64,000 nucleotides of DNA from an uncultured Tidjanibacter sp. (GTDB taxonomy: Bacteria; Bacteroidota; Bacteroidia; Bacteroidales; Rikenellaceae): positions 62,001-126,000 of the forward strand of contig CANTVF010000006.1 of the NCBI GenBank assembly GCA_947852905.1, written 5' to 3'. This document shows positions 46,046-54,040 of the stretch, one piece after another (the stretch's first letter is position 1; every line of letters begins with the position of its first letter). Under the pieces are notes generated by a model. The model searched no databases. It saw only the letters and a list, made by a program, of their open reading frames with translations, and was not told the origin of the DNA. The position numbers and the translations under genes are program-made.

Positions 46046-47092
46046 TTAGTTGAGAAAACTGTCAATGGTCCTATTCAATCCATCTTCAAGACTCACTTCC
46101 GGACGCCACCCCAATTCCATAATGGCAGAACAGTCCAGCGGAATCCGCTTATGGATACAATATTTGCTTGAATCAACCGCATGTTTCATTACAGTGACAC
46201 GAGTTCCGGGAACATATCCAGCAATAAGAGACGCGAGATCAATAATACTGATCTCTTCTGTTTCGTTCGATAAATTAAACGTACGCGCCGGATCGTTATC
46301 AGCCGCGATAATCAACAATCCTCGTATAACATCCGTCACATAACAGAAAGCTCGCAACATAGAGCCGTCTGAATGCACAATAATATTTCCGTCTCCCAGC
46401 GCATTGCCAATAAAGTCCGACATTACACGCCCGTCCGACACCAAATTCATGCCCGGACCATAACAATGAGCGATACGAGCGACACCATATTTGACACCAT
46501 ATTGTCTGTTGTAGGAGGCAAGAATAGTTTCCGAAGCTCGTTTGCTCTCAGGATAACAGGAACGCGACAGCATAGGATCAAGACAGCCAAAAGACTTTTC
46601 CGACAATCTTTCTTCATTATCGTTTCGCCCATACACTTCACGTGTCGAAGAATAGATTATCTTACAATCGGCTTTACACCTTGCCAGTTCCGCAACATTA
46701 AAGGTACCTAAAATATTTGCCTTCAATATTCCTACCGGATCGGTCGATATATGATAAGGGGAAGCGTTCCCCGCAAAATGAAATATATAATCGACATGTT
46801 CCGTCAAGTTGATATTCCCTGCTACGTCAGCCGCAAGCATACTGAAATATGGCAGACATACGAACCGTGCATATCTTTCCTGAAGTCTCTTTCCGTCTCT
46901 CGACAAAGCGATAATAACTGCATTGAGTTTACCTGCTGCAATCGCAAACAAGAATGCATATATCAAGTATGTGGCGATATGACCGTTCGCGCCGGTAATC
47001 AGAATGGTTTTGCCGTCAAAAGCATTCCACTTGGCTCTATCACAGATATGCTTCAAATCAGAAGCGACTACAAAATTGTCAAACGACATCAT
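46046..47092 (-). CDS. NAD-dependent epimerase/dehydratase (extended SDR)
   Basis: A 348-residue extended short-chain dehydrogenase. The Rossmann motif TGANGHIATYL lies near residues 33-43, SSTREVYG supplies the catalytic Ser/Thr region, and YPESKRASE is the YxxxK pair. The N-terminal extension (about 25 residues before the Rossmann start) is seen in members of polysaccharide clusters. It may act on a nucleotide sugar or on a sugar or polyol phosphate that feeds the cytidylyltransferase. Its first codons overlap the end of the cytidylyltransferase gene by 14 bases, a sign of coupled translation. The precise substrate is not assignable. Confidence 0.83.
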   Translation of the reverse strand: MMSFDNFVVASDLKHICDRAKWNAFDGKTILITGANGHIATYLIYAFLFAIAAGKLNAVIIALSRDGKRLQERYARFVCLPYFSMLAADVAGNINLTEHVDYIFHFAGNASPYHISTDPVGILKANILGTFNVAELARCKADCKIIYSSTREVYGRNDNEERLSEKSFGCLDPMLSRSCYPESKRASETILASYNRQYGVKYGVARIAHCYGPGMNLVSDGRVMSDFIGNALGDGNIIVHSDGSMLRAFCYVTDVIRGLLIIAADNDPARTFNLSNETEEISIIDLASLIAGYVPGTRVTVMKHAVDSSKYCIHKRIPLDCSAIMELGWRPEVSLEDGLNRTIDSFLN

Positions 47093-47870
47093 GCGATAGC
47101 GAGTATTGAGAAGCAGTTGTTTTCCGCATTGTTATTATCGCTTCAATCATCAACAAGTCCGCAGGAAAAGTGATTTTAATATTTTCGGCCGGACCGATTA
47201 TAGTATGCAACTGTTCCCCGTAATGATTCATCATAGTGCAACAGTCGCTAAAAGAAGAATTCACGTCCCGACATGCCTTCTCGTAAACCGATATGATTTT
47301 GTTAAGAAAAAAGCTTTGCGGAGCTCGTGCAATCAAAAAACCGCCTTGATACGACGGTATAGCTATCGTTCCATCAGCCTTTTTACTTATAACGGTTTCC
47401 ACAATAGGATAACAAGTTATACACGAACCGTACTTCTTTACGGTTTCTATATTATCGTCTATAGTCCGACAATCAATCAGCGGCCTAACAGCGTCATGAA
47501 TCAAAACGACAGATTCGCCATTAAAATATTTTAATGCACAATTGAGACCAGCGAATATCGACTCCCAAGCCGTAGACTTTCCTGCAACTATTTCAACGAC
47601 CTTGGACAACCCGAAATCTTTCAACATTCCTTCCAGTCTGGGAATCCAGTTTTCTACACAGACTACTATAATGCCGTCGATCTTATCGTGTCTATCAAAA
47701 TGTTCAAGCGTATGAATAATTACAGGTTTTCCGGCAATATAATGAAACTGTTTGGGTTTGTTCGAATCACCAAAACGTATTCCCTGCCCCCCCGCAAAGA
47801 TTACTGCAATGTTTCCGACCTTTCTGACAGGCGAAGCAATCCGATCTGACGATTTTACTTTTTCCGACAT
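47079..47870 (-). CDS. IspD/TarI-family cytidylyltransferase
   Basis: A 263-residue nucleotidyltransferase with the GT-A-like motif VIFAGGQGIRFGDSNKPKQF (CTP binding), the HDAVRPL metal-binding segment and RAPQSF. Family members make either CDP-methylerythritol (IspD) or CDP-ribitol (TarI/Bcs1). The place next to a TagF-like transferase and an SDR favours CDP-alditol synthesis for a surface polymer rather than isoprenoid synthesis; this is inferred from neighbours. The minus-strand TACATTTG box (47948-47955) probably starts this three-gene transcript. Confidence 0.84.
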   Translation of the reverse strand: MSEKVKSSDRIASPVRKVGNIAVIFAGGQGIRFGDSNKPKQFHYIAGKPVIIHTLEHFDRHDKIDGIIVVCVENWIPRLEGMLKDFGLSKVVEIVAGKSTAWESIFAGLNCALKYFNGESVVLIHDAVRPLIDCRTIDDNIETVKKYGSCITCYPIVETVISKKADGTIAIPSYQGGFLIARAPQSFFLNKIISVYEKACRDVNSSFSDCCTMMNHYGEQLHTIIGPAENIKITFPADLLMIEAIITMRKTTASQYSLSHDVV

Positions 47871-47947
47871 TTTAAGCTGTTCGTTGTATTCTTGTAAGCA
47901 AAAACAAAGTCATGTGACCGTAAGCCATTTGGATAGCGCACACATTG

Positions 47948-47955
47948 CAAATGTA
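47948..47955 (-). promoter_or_regulatory. Probable -7 box for the cytidylyltransferase/SDR/TagF-like operon
   Basis: CAAATGTA on the plus strand is TACATTTG on the minus strand and fits TAnnTTTG. It lies about 80 bases before the cytidylyltransferase ATG. The -33 region has only an A-rich partial match. Confidence 0.45.
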
Positions 47956-48605
47956 ATCAAAATATGACAGAGAGAAACGTCTAAAACCTATCGTCACGCA
48001 TATTCGGGAACATCAACACTTTAATATCTGCATTATACAATAGAAATATTAAACCAAATAATATACCGCCATCAATATGTCAATACATAATTAAGACTTT
48101 ACCTCAATTCATACGTGAAGCAGGGCGGATGAACGACTGCATAAACAATGCTTTCATCAATCCGATACTGCATCAAACCCACCGTTAGAATCGCAGCCAT
48201 AAATATAAACCGACCATATACAACGAGCTCATTCTTAATGAGATTTCACGGTCAACATTTCTTTCACCAAAACCGGCGTCACCCGAATTGGAAACCTTAA
48301 CTCGCTACAAAAAACACCTTGTTATATTGTTGGAACCAATATCGCTATAATACGACAACGCTCGACAATAGGAATATCAACTACAGATCGCAAATCACTG
48401 ATTTTCACTCACAATAATTACGACATCCATGATTATTCTCCGATTTTGTCCCGACAACCATATTTAATGATAAGTCATGCACGCAACCGATTGTCATTCA
48501 TGTTATGGGAAAGAATATATACGGTTCAATCAATAAAATTGCAAACAAGTCGCTTAAAAATTTTCAAAGGAAAATTTGACTGCCACATGGCAACTAAAAA
48601 TTATG
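47956..48605. other. Long AT-rich divergent intergenic region in the polysaccharide island
   Basis: About 650 bases between two divergent operons without a supported gene. The ORF beginning at 48446 is only an in-frame upstream extension of wbpB and contains no recognised sequence. No promoter-inversion repeats could be found by eye. Confidence 0.5.
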
Positions 48606-48630
48606 CATGGTACAATAAAATATTATTTTC

Positions 48631-48638
48631 TACCTTTG
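48631..48638 (+). promoter_or_regulatory. -7 box of the wbpB-E-D-A operon
   Basis: TACCTTTG matches TAnnTTTG and lies 20 bases upstream of the chosen wbpB ATG (48659). Since it sits inside the longer track ORF (48446-49618), the first 71 codons of that ORF are probably untranslated. Confidence 0.6.
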
Positions 48639-48658
48639 CATGTCGATTACACATAAAC

Positions 48659-49618
48659 ATGCATAATATATCTGATGAATTATTTGTTTGCCAACGCTTC
48701 GCTATAATTGGTGTTGCCGGCTATATCGCACAAAGACATCTGATGGCCGTCAAATCTTTAGGGCATTCCGTAGTTACAGCCCATGACATTTTCGACAGCG
48801 TAGGAATCATCGACAATTATTTCCCGGATGCACGTTTCACTACGGACATAAAAACGTTCGTCGACGACATGCAAAATCTGAAAGCCGATTATCTGAGTGT
48901 CTGCACCCCAAATCATCTGCATTGCAGCCACACAATCATGGGACTGGAAGCAGGTGCAGACGTAATCTGTGAAAAACCGCTTGCCTTGACCGTTGACGAA
49001 CTAAACTGCATGGATGCTTGCAGGCGTACCACAGGCCGTAATGTATATACTATATTACAACTACGTCTTCATCCCGAAGTCATAAAACTCAAAAAGAAGA
49101 TAGATACGGGAGACGACGATATGGTATACGATGTAGATCTGACATATATAACCCCTCGCGGTCACTGGTATTTCTCTTCATGGAAAGGCGACAAGGAAAA
49201 AAGCGGAGGACTTGCGACAAACATAGGCATTCACTTCATCGACATGCTTATCTGGATATTCGGAGATGCGAGCGAAATTATCGTTCATCATTCATCGAAT
49301 GATTGCGTAGCCGGCTTCCTGAATCTGAGAAAAGCTAAAGTAAGATTTTTCCTCAGCATTAACAATGAACACAAGCCCATACAGACAAAAGGAATGATGT
49401 CTCCTTACCGTCGGATTACAGTAAACGGAGAATGTATCGACCTATCAGGCGGATTCACGGAACTACACACGCAAAGCTATGCCCGCATAACCGAAGGTCA
49501 AGGCTATTCTATAGACGAGACGAAAGCCGCAATAAGAACGTTGGAAATAATACGCAATACACACCCGACTCCGAATAAGGGAGAACGTCATCCATTAGTC
49601 AGTAATTTACACCGATAA
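48659..49618 (+). CDS. wbpB: UDP-GlcNAcA 3-dehydrogenase, WbpB/WlbA-like (Gfo/Idh/MocA family)
   Basis: A 319-residue oxidoreductase that oxidises C3 of UDP-N-acetylglucosaminuronic acid to give a 3-keto intermediate. The N-terminal Rossmann motif is AIIGVAGYIAQRHLMAVKSLGH, followed by CTPNHLHCSHTIMGLEAGADVICEKPLALT, with the EKP lysine. The C-terminal domain has GGLATNIGIHFIDMLIWIFG with the conserved His. Length and motifs match the WlbA group rather than general MocA enzymes. First gene of a tight operon; wbpE starts 14 bases after its stop. The start at 48659 is chosen for family length and the promoter just upstream. Confidence 0.87.
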   Translation: MHNISDELFVCQRFAIIGVAGYIAQRHLMAVKSLGHSVVTAHDIFDSVGIIDNYFPDARFTTDIKTFVDDMQNLKADYLSVCTPNHLHCSHTIMGLEAGADVICEKPLALTVDELNCMDACRRTTGRNVYTILQLRLHPEVIKLKKKIDTGDDDMVYDVDLTYITPRGHWYFSSWKGDKEKSGGLATNIGIHFIDMLIWIFGDASEIIVHHSSNDCVAGFLNLRKAKVRFFLSINNEHKPIQTKGMMSPYRRITVNGECIDLSGGFTELHTQSYARITEGQGYSIDETKAAIRTLEIIRNTHPTPNKGERHPLVSNLHR

Positions 49619-49632
49619 AAATATACCGGAAC

Positions 49633-50763
49633 ATGGTCAGGATGATAGACTTATACAGTCAGTATCTTGGCATCAAGGAAGAGATCGATCGCGCTATCGA
49701 CACGACCATCACCACATCCGACTTTATAGGAGGCAATGCGGTGGTTGAATTTGAGCGGGCATTGTCTTCTTTCCTTAATGTCGAGCACATCATAACATGC
49801 GGCAACGGTAGCGACGCGTTGCTTCTCTCGCTCATGGCCATAGGACTGAAAAAGGGCGATGAAGTAATTGTTCCGGCATTCGCTTTTGCATCGGTAGTGG
49901 AAGCCGTCGCACTTCTCGGCGGCGTACCGGTATTTGCGAATGTTAACCATTCCACATTTGCAATAGACCCTGCCAGCATAGAGAGAATGGTGACTAAACG
50001 CACAAAGGCCATTGTCCCCGTCCATCTGTTCGGACAACCATGCGACATGAAGCAAATCAAGGACATTGCCGAAACCTACGACGTGGTTGTCATTGAAGAC
50101 AACGCTCAGTCGCTTGGCGCCAAATGCCGGCTGTCCTCGGAATGCGAAGTATATGCAGGCACAATAGGCCATATAGGATACACCTCATTCTTTCCTACCA
50201 AGATGCTCGGCTGCTTTGGTGACGGCGGTGCCGTTTTTACAAACGACAACGTTCTTGCCGACCGTATCAGAGCAATCGCCAATCATGGTCAGCATAGAAA
50301 ATACCACCATGAATATATAGGAATCAACTCCCGGCTGGACACATTGCAGGCAGCCATACTGAAAGCCAAACTACCTCATTTGCCCGATTGGATAGAATCA
50401 CGACAGAAAGCCGCTCGATATTATTCGGCTGCATTGAAAAATATTGAGCAACTGATTCTCCCCCTCGAAGTCCCGCACGGAACACATGTGTACAACCAAT
50501 ATACTATCCGTATGCCAATATCTTTAAGAGACGGATTGAAAACCGAGTTAACCTCTAAAGGCATACAATCAATGATCTATTATCCGACGCCGCTTTTCAA
50601 CCAACCGGCCTATCGTAATATATGCGTCATCGATCCGATGATGAGCGATTGCGAAACATTGTGTCGCCAAGTACTCTCTCTGCCCATGCACAGCGAGTTG
50701 AGTCATAACGGCCAAGACAAAGTGATCGATACGATACAAACCTACATAACCCGTATGTCATGA
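49633..50763 (+). CDS. wbpE: UDP-3-keto sugar aminotransferase, WbpE/WlbC-like (DegT/DnrJ/EryC1 family)
   Basis: A 376-residue PLP-dependent aminotransferase that should convert the 3-keto sugar from WbpB to the 3-amino sugar. It has [14 protein letters not shown] (PLP phosphate cup), [11 protein letters not shown] (Asp for the pyridine nitrogen) and the Schiff-base lysine in [19 protein letters not shown]. The C-terminal DegT segment with YYPTPLF is intact. The last four bases overlap the first four of wbpD (ATGA). An internal Met three residues in (MIDLYSQY) may be the real start. Confidence 0.9.
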   Translation: MVRMIDLYSQYLGIKEEIDRAIDTTITTSDFIGGNAVVEFERALSSFLNVEHIITCGNGSDALLLSLMAIGLKKGDEVIVPAFAFASVVEAVALLGGVPVFANVNHSTFAIDPASIERMVTKRTKAIVPVHLFGQPCDMKQIKDIAETYDVVVIEDNAQSLGAKCRLSSECEVYAGTIGHIGYTSFFPTKMLGCFGDGGAVFTNDNVLADRIRAIANHGQHRKYHHEYIGINSRLDTLQAAILKAKLPHLPDWIESRQKAARYYSAALKNIEQLILPLEVPHGTHVYNQYTIRMPISLRDGLKTELTSKGIQSMIYYPTPLFNQPAYRNICVIDPMMSDCETLCRQVLSLPMHSELSHNGQDKVIDTIQTYITRMS

Positions 50764-51335
50764 ACGATTTCTTCAAACATCCCACTGCAGTGATAGACGA
50801 TGGCGCTGTAATAGGACGCGGCAGTAAAATATGGCATTTTTCCCATATTATGAGAAGTGCGGTACTGGGAGAGGCCTGCACTATAGGACAAAATGTGATG
50901 ATAGCCTCAAACGTCACTCTCGGCAATAATGTCAAAGTTCAGAACAATGTTTCGGTCTATGACGGGGTCGCCTGCGAAGACGATGTTTTTCTCGGACCTT
51001 CATGCGTGTTTACAAATGTGAGAAATCCACGTAGTGAGATATCGAGACGTGACAGATACGAACACACGATCGTACGTCGCGGTGCGACAATCGGCGCAAA
51101 TGCCACCATAGTATGTGGAGTAGAAATTGGAATGTATGCATTTATCGGAGCGGGTGCAGTGGTGACAAAACCGGTACCCGATTATGCCCTGGCCGTAGGC
51201 TCTCCAGCACGTTGCATAGGATGGGTATGTCGTTGTGGATGTCGATTGCAGTTTAACGACAACGACACGGCCGTATGCCCTGAGTGCGGCCGTCATTACC
51301 GTAAAATAGATAAATTAGTATATGCCTGCGATTGA
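50760..51335 (+). CDS. wbpD: N-acetyltransferase, WbpD/WlbB-like, with C-terminal zinc-ribbon
   Basis: A 191-residue left-handed beta-helix acetyltransferase predicted to acetylate the 3-amino group, giving UDP-2,3-diacetamido-2,3-dideoxyglucuronic acid. Hexapeptide repeats run from residue 8 to about 160 ([51 protein letters not shown]), with the family loop [11 protein letters not shown]. The last 35 residues carry CRCGCRLQF and CPECGRHY, a four-cysteine zinc-ribbon-like tail found in some members of the family. It overlaps wbpE by 4 bases and wbpA by 14, which shows a single translationally coupled operon. Confidence 0.9.
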   Translation: MNDFFKHPTAVIDDGAVIGRGSKIWHFSHIMRSAVLGEACTIGQNVMIASNVTLGNNVKVQNNVSVYDGVACEDDVFLGPSCVFTNVRNPRSEISRRDRYEHTIVRRGATIGANATIVCGVEIGMYAFIGAGAVVTKPVPDYALAVGSPARCIGWVCRCGCRLQFNDNDTAVCPECGRHYRKIDKLVYACD

Positions 51336-52599
51336 AAACATACATCTTCGCCTCGCCGAACGCGAAACATCTATGGCTGTCATAGGCCTCGGATATGTAG
51401 GGCTGCCGCTCGCCATTGAGTTTTCCCGATATTTCGACGTTATCGGATACGATATTGACGCGAACTTAATAGAATGTCTGTCGCAGGATCGACACAACTC
51501 CCGCAGCATAAAATTTACGTCGCGGGAAGCTGATATTGCGGATGCATCTTTCTATGTGATTGCCGTACCGACGCCTTTAAGCAAAGACAACAATCCCAAC
51601 CTGTCGTCACTTATAGAAGCCACCCACGCTATCGCTCGTTATTTGCGCCCCGGCGATTATGTTGTCTATGAATCGACCGTATATCCGGGATGCACAGAAA
51701 ATAGATGCATACCGTTGCTCGAGCAAAATTCCGGTCTCGTATGCGGCAAGGATTTCAAAGTAGGATATTCGCCGGAACGGATCAATCCCGGCGCCAAGGA
51801 ACACTCAGTTTCAAACACTGTAAAAATAATAGGTGCATGCGATAATGAATCACTGGAATATATCTCACGCGTATACAACATGATTGTCACGGCAGGGGTA
51901 TATAAGGTTACGTGCATAAAGGCGGCGGAAGCAACAAAGATATTGGAGAATATACAACGCAACGTCAATATCGCTCTTATGAACGAAATGTCAGTATTAT
52001 TCTCGTCCTTAGGCATAGACACGGCCGAAGTCATTGAGGCGGCCTCTACTAAATGGAATTTCCACGATTATGTACCCGGCCTTGTCGGAGGGTACTGCAT
52101 TCCTGTTGCTCCAATGTATGCCGTATCGAGAGCATCCGAATGCGGAATCGATATGCCACTCATAACGACCGCATGTACCGTCAACGACAGTATGCCGGCT
52201 TACATAGTGAATTCGGTTCTCAACCGATTGTCTGTCACCAACCGCTCTACGCCATTAAGAGCATTGGTAATGGGATTCACCTACAAAGAGAACATTGACG
52301 ACACACGCAGCAGTCTCGTGCCATCAATCATAAGACTGCTTGAGGAAGCATCAGTAGAAGTTGATATTGTGGATCCGTATGCAAATTCGGATAACGTTTA
52401 CGACATGTACGGATTAGAATTACGCAATCAGCCTCGTGCGCCATACGACCTTATTATCGTAACTGTCGCACACGACATCTACAAGAAACATGGCGACAGC
52501 TACTTCAAATCACTTGCCCGTAGTGAAGACTCCCTACTCGTAGATCTAAAATGGATATACAGAGGCCGAATAAAATCATTACGATATTTCAGCCTGTAG
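51322..52599 (+). CDS. wbpA: UDP-N-acetylglucosamine 6-dehydrogenase, WbpA-like
   Basis: A 425-residue nucleotide-sugar dehydrogenase that oxidises UDP-GlcNAc to UDP-GlcNAcA, the substrate of WbpB. The NAD-binding motif [12 protein letters not shown] lies near residues 20-31. [16 protein letters not shown] and [11 protein letters not shown] are present. The catalytic Cys lies in [12 protein letters not shown], where the commoner GGHCIPVDP has His and Asp. The C-terminal domain has [14 protein letters not shown]. Being in the wbp operon makes UDP-GlcNAc the likely substrate; the TviB/WbpO group is an alternative. In other species wbpA comes first; here it is last. Confidence 0.9.
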   Translation: MPAIENIHLRLAERETSMAVIGLGYVGLPLAIEFSRYFDVIGYDIDANLIECLSQDRHNSRSIKFTSREADIADASFYVIAVPTPLSKDNNPNLSSLIEATHAIARYLRPGDYVVYESTVYPGCTENRCIPLLEQNSGLVCGKDFKVGYSPERINPGAKEHSVSNTVKIIGACDNESLEYISRVYNMIVTAGVYKVTCIKAAEATKILENIQRNVNIALMNEMSVLFSSLGIDTAEVIEAASTKWNFHDYVPGLVGGYCIPVAPMYAVSRASECGIDMPLITTACTVNDSMPAYIVNSVLNRLSVTNRSTPLRALVMGFTYKENIDDTRSSLVPSIIRLLEEASVEVDIVDPYANSDNVYDMYGLELRNQPRAPYDLIIVTVAHDIYKKHGDSYFKSLARSEDSLLVDLKWIYRGRIKSLRYFSL

Positions 52600-52631
52600 C
52601 AGTGGCATATAGTACGCTTTAAAGGCTACAG
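52594..52631 (+). terminator. Possible terminator of the wbp operon
   Basis: A 7-bp stem CTGTAGC/GCTACAG, the left arm overlapping the wbpA stop codon, with a 24-base loop and ACTTTTC after it. Weak. Confidence 0.3.
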
Positions 52632-53250
52632 ACTTTTCACGCAGATATTACCTCCGAATTTACGTACTGGCATGGCAGTACGACTGACAATGGCTCGTTC
52701 CCTATGTTTATATGCATGAAACTATTTTTAAAGAACGTGTTATGATTCTTATGCCTACGAACCGACATATCCAAGGCAACAATCAAGCACCAATGAATCG
52801 CCTTAATGAATCAACTAAAGCAACCGAAAACCATTCGTCAGTAACTACATTACATATAAGATACATCAATAACTGGCTGTTAGTTCGGATTTCAAGTTCA
52901 GAAGCATAACAATTTAGGCATAATATTGATCCGACGATAGCAACTTATATTTAGAATTCGCCAACGACATCCTTGTGTGAATATAATAAATACCACAACA
53001 CACCTTGCGTCCTGCTTTCTCTCAGACCTTTTCATGTATTCACACCGCATCCAAAAATACAAACAGTAACAAAAAAACTTATTAACCATTAAAGTTTACC
53101 CTTCGGCCGGATGCCATAACTCTCCCCATGCAAAGTACAAGTGAGATGCAACTGATTGAATATCGCCGCAACTCGTCCTTAAAATAATTTACACATAAAC
53201 CTACAAGACCGTCAATGCATCTATAGAGAATGGTCACACATATATTCTAA
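52632..53250. other. AT-rich gene-free region at the island end
   Basis: Over 600 bases with only short, unsupported ORFs (52712-52909 plus, 52898-53089 minus). AT-richness matches the island to its left, while sodB to its right returns to higher GC. This is the likely right boundary of the acquired segment. Confidence 0.45.
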
Positions 53251-53284
53251 AAAACGAGCCGCACCCCGCAAGGGGTACGGCTCC
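53251..53284 (-). terminator. Terminator of sodB
   Basis: A 12-bp stem (GAGCCGCACCCC/GGGGTACGGCTC, the one unmatched position being a G-U pair on the minus-strand RNA) with a 4-base loop, followed in minus sense by GTTTTTTA. Confidence 0.85.
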
Positions 53285-53307
53285 GTATGAATCTATGCAC
53301 ACACCGG

Positions 53308-53889
53308 CTACTCGGCATAACGTGCCTCGACCTTTTTCCAGTCTATAACGTTCCACGTAGCCTGTATGCTGGCGGCACGCCTGTTACGATAATCTATATA
53401 ATACGCATGTTCCCAAACGTCCATGACCATGAGCGGCTTGGCTCCGTTGCGCATGGGATTGCCAGCATTGGACTCATTCACGATGTCGAGTTCGCCGGCT
53501 GCATTGCGTACCAACCATGTCCAGCCCGACCCGAACAGTCCCGTGGCCTTTTTCTCGAATTCCGCCTTGAAAGCATCGAAAGAGCCAAATTTCTTCTCGA
53601 TAGCCTTCAACAGATCACCGGTCGGAGCCGGCTGCGGTTTTGCGGCGAAGGTATCGAAATAAAAAGTGTGGTTCCACGTCTGTGCAGCATTGTTGAAAAC
53701 AGGACCCTCGGCCTTCATTATCATCTCCTCGAGAGTGGCGTTCTCGAACGGAGTCCCGGGAATCAGCTTGTTGAGGTTATCGACATAAGTCTGCAAATGT
53801 TTCCCGTAATGGTATTCTATGGTTTCCTGACTGATGTGGGGAGCCAACGCATCTTTAGCGTATGCTAGCTCAGGCATTTTGTGTGTCAT
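53308..53889 (-). CDS. sodB: Superoxide dismutase, Fe/Mn family
   Basis: A 193-residue cytoplasmic superoxide dismutase. The metal ligands are visible as His in EYHYGKH, His in AAQTWNHTFYFD, and Asp and His in DVWEHAYYIDY. The AAQTWNH segment carries the active-site Gln in the position used by Fe-type and cambialistic enzymes, so iron is more likely than manganese alone. The length is normal for the family. Another Met (MPELAYAK) four codons in may be the true start. It is alone, between an AT-rich gap and a minus-strand operon, with its own terminator. Confidence 0.95.
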   Translation of the reverse strand: MTHKMPELAYAKDALAPHISQETIEYHYGKHLQTYVDNLNKLIPGTPFENATLEEMIMKAEGPVFNNAAQTWNHTFYFDTFAAKPQPAPTGDLLKAIEKKFGSFDAFKAEFEKKATGLFGSGWTWLVRNAAGELDIVNESNAGNPMRNGAKPLMVMDVWEHAYYIDYRNRRAASIQATWNVIDWKKVEARYAE

Positions 53890-54040
53890 AATAGTTCTAT
53901 TTTTAGTTGTTTCTCTGTCTCAAGACCGCCGCAAACGTCATTGCGACGATATTGGTTAATAATCTTCAAATTCCGTACCAATATCGGCCGCTTCATGAGA
54001 ACGGATGTAAGCAATCTTCCTCTTTTTTCCGTCCCGGCTA

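Noticed and set aside
48446-48658. 71-residue N-terminal extension of WbpB
   Set aside because: No homology pattern, and it contains a good -7 box just before the shorter start.
52712-53089. Short ORFs in the AT-rich gap before sodB
   Set aside because: No signal peptide, domain or start context; AT-rich gaps give such frames by chance.
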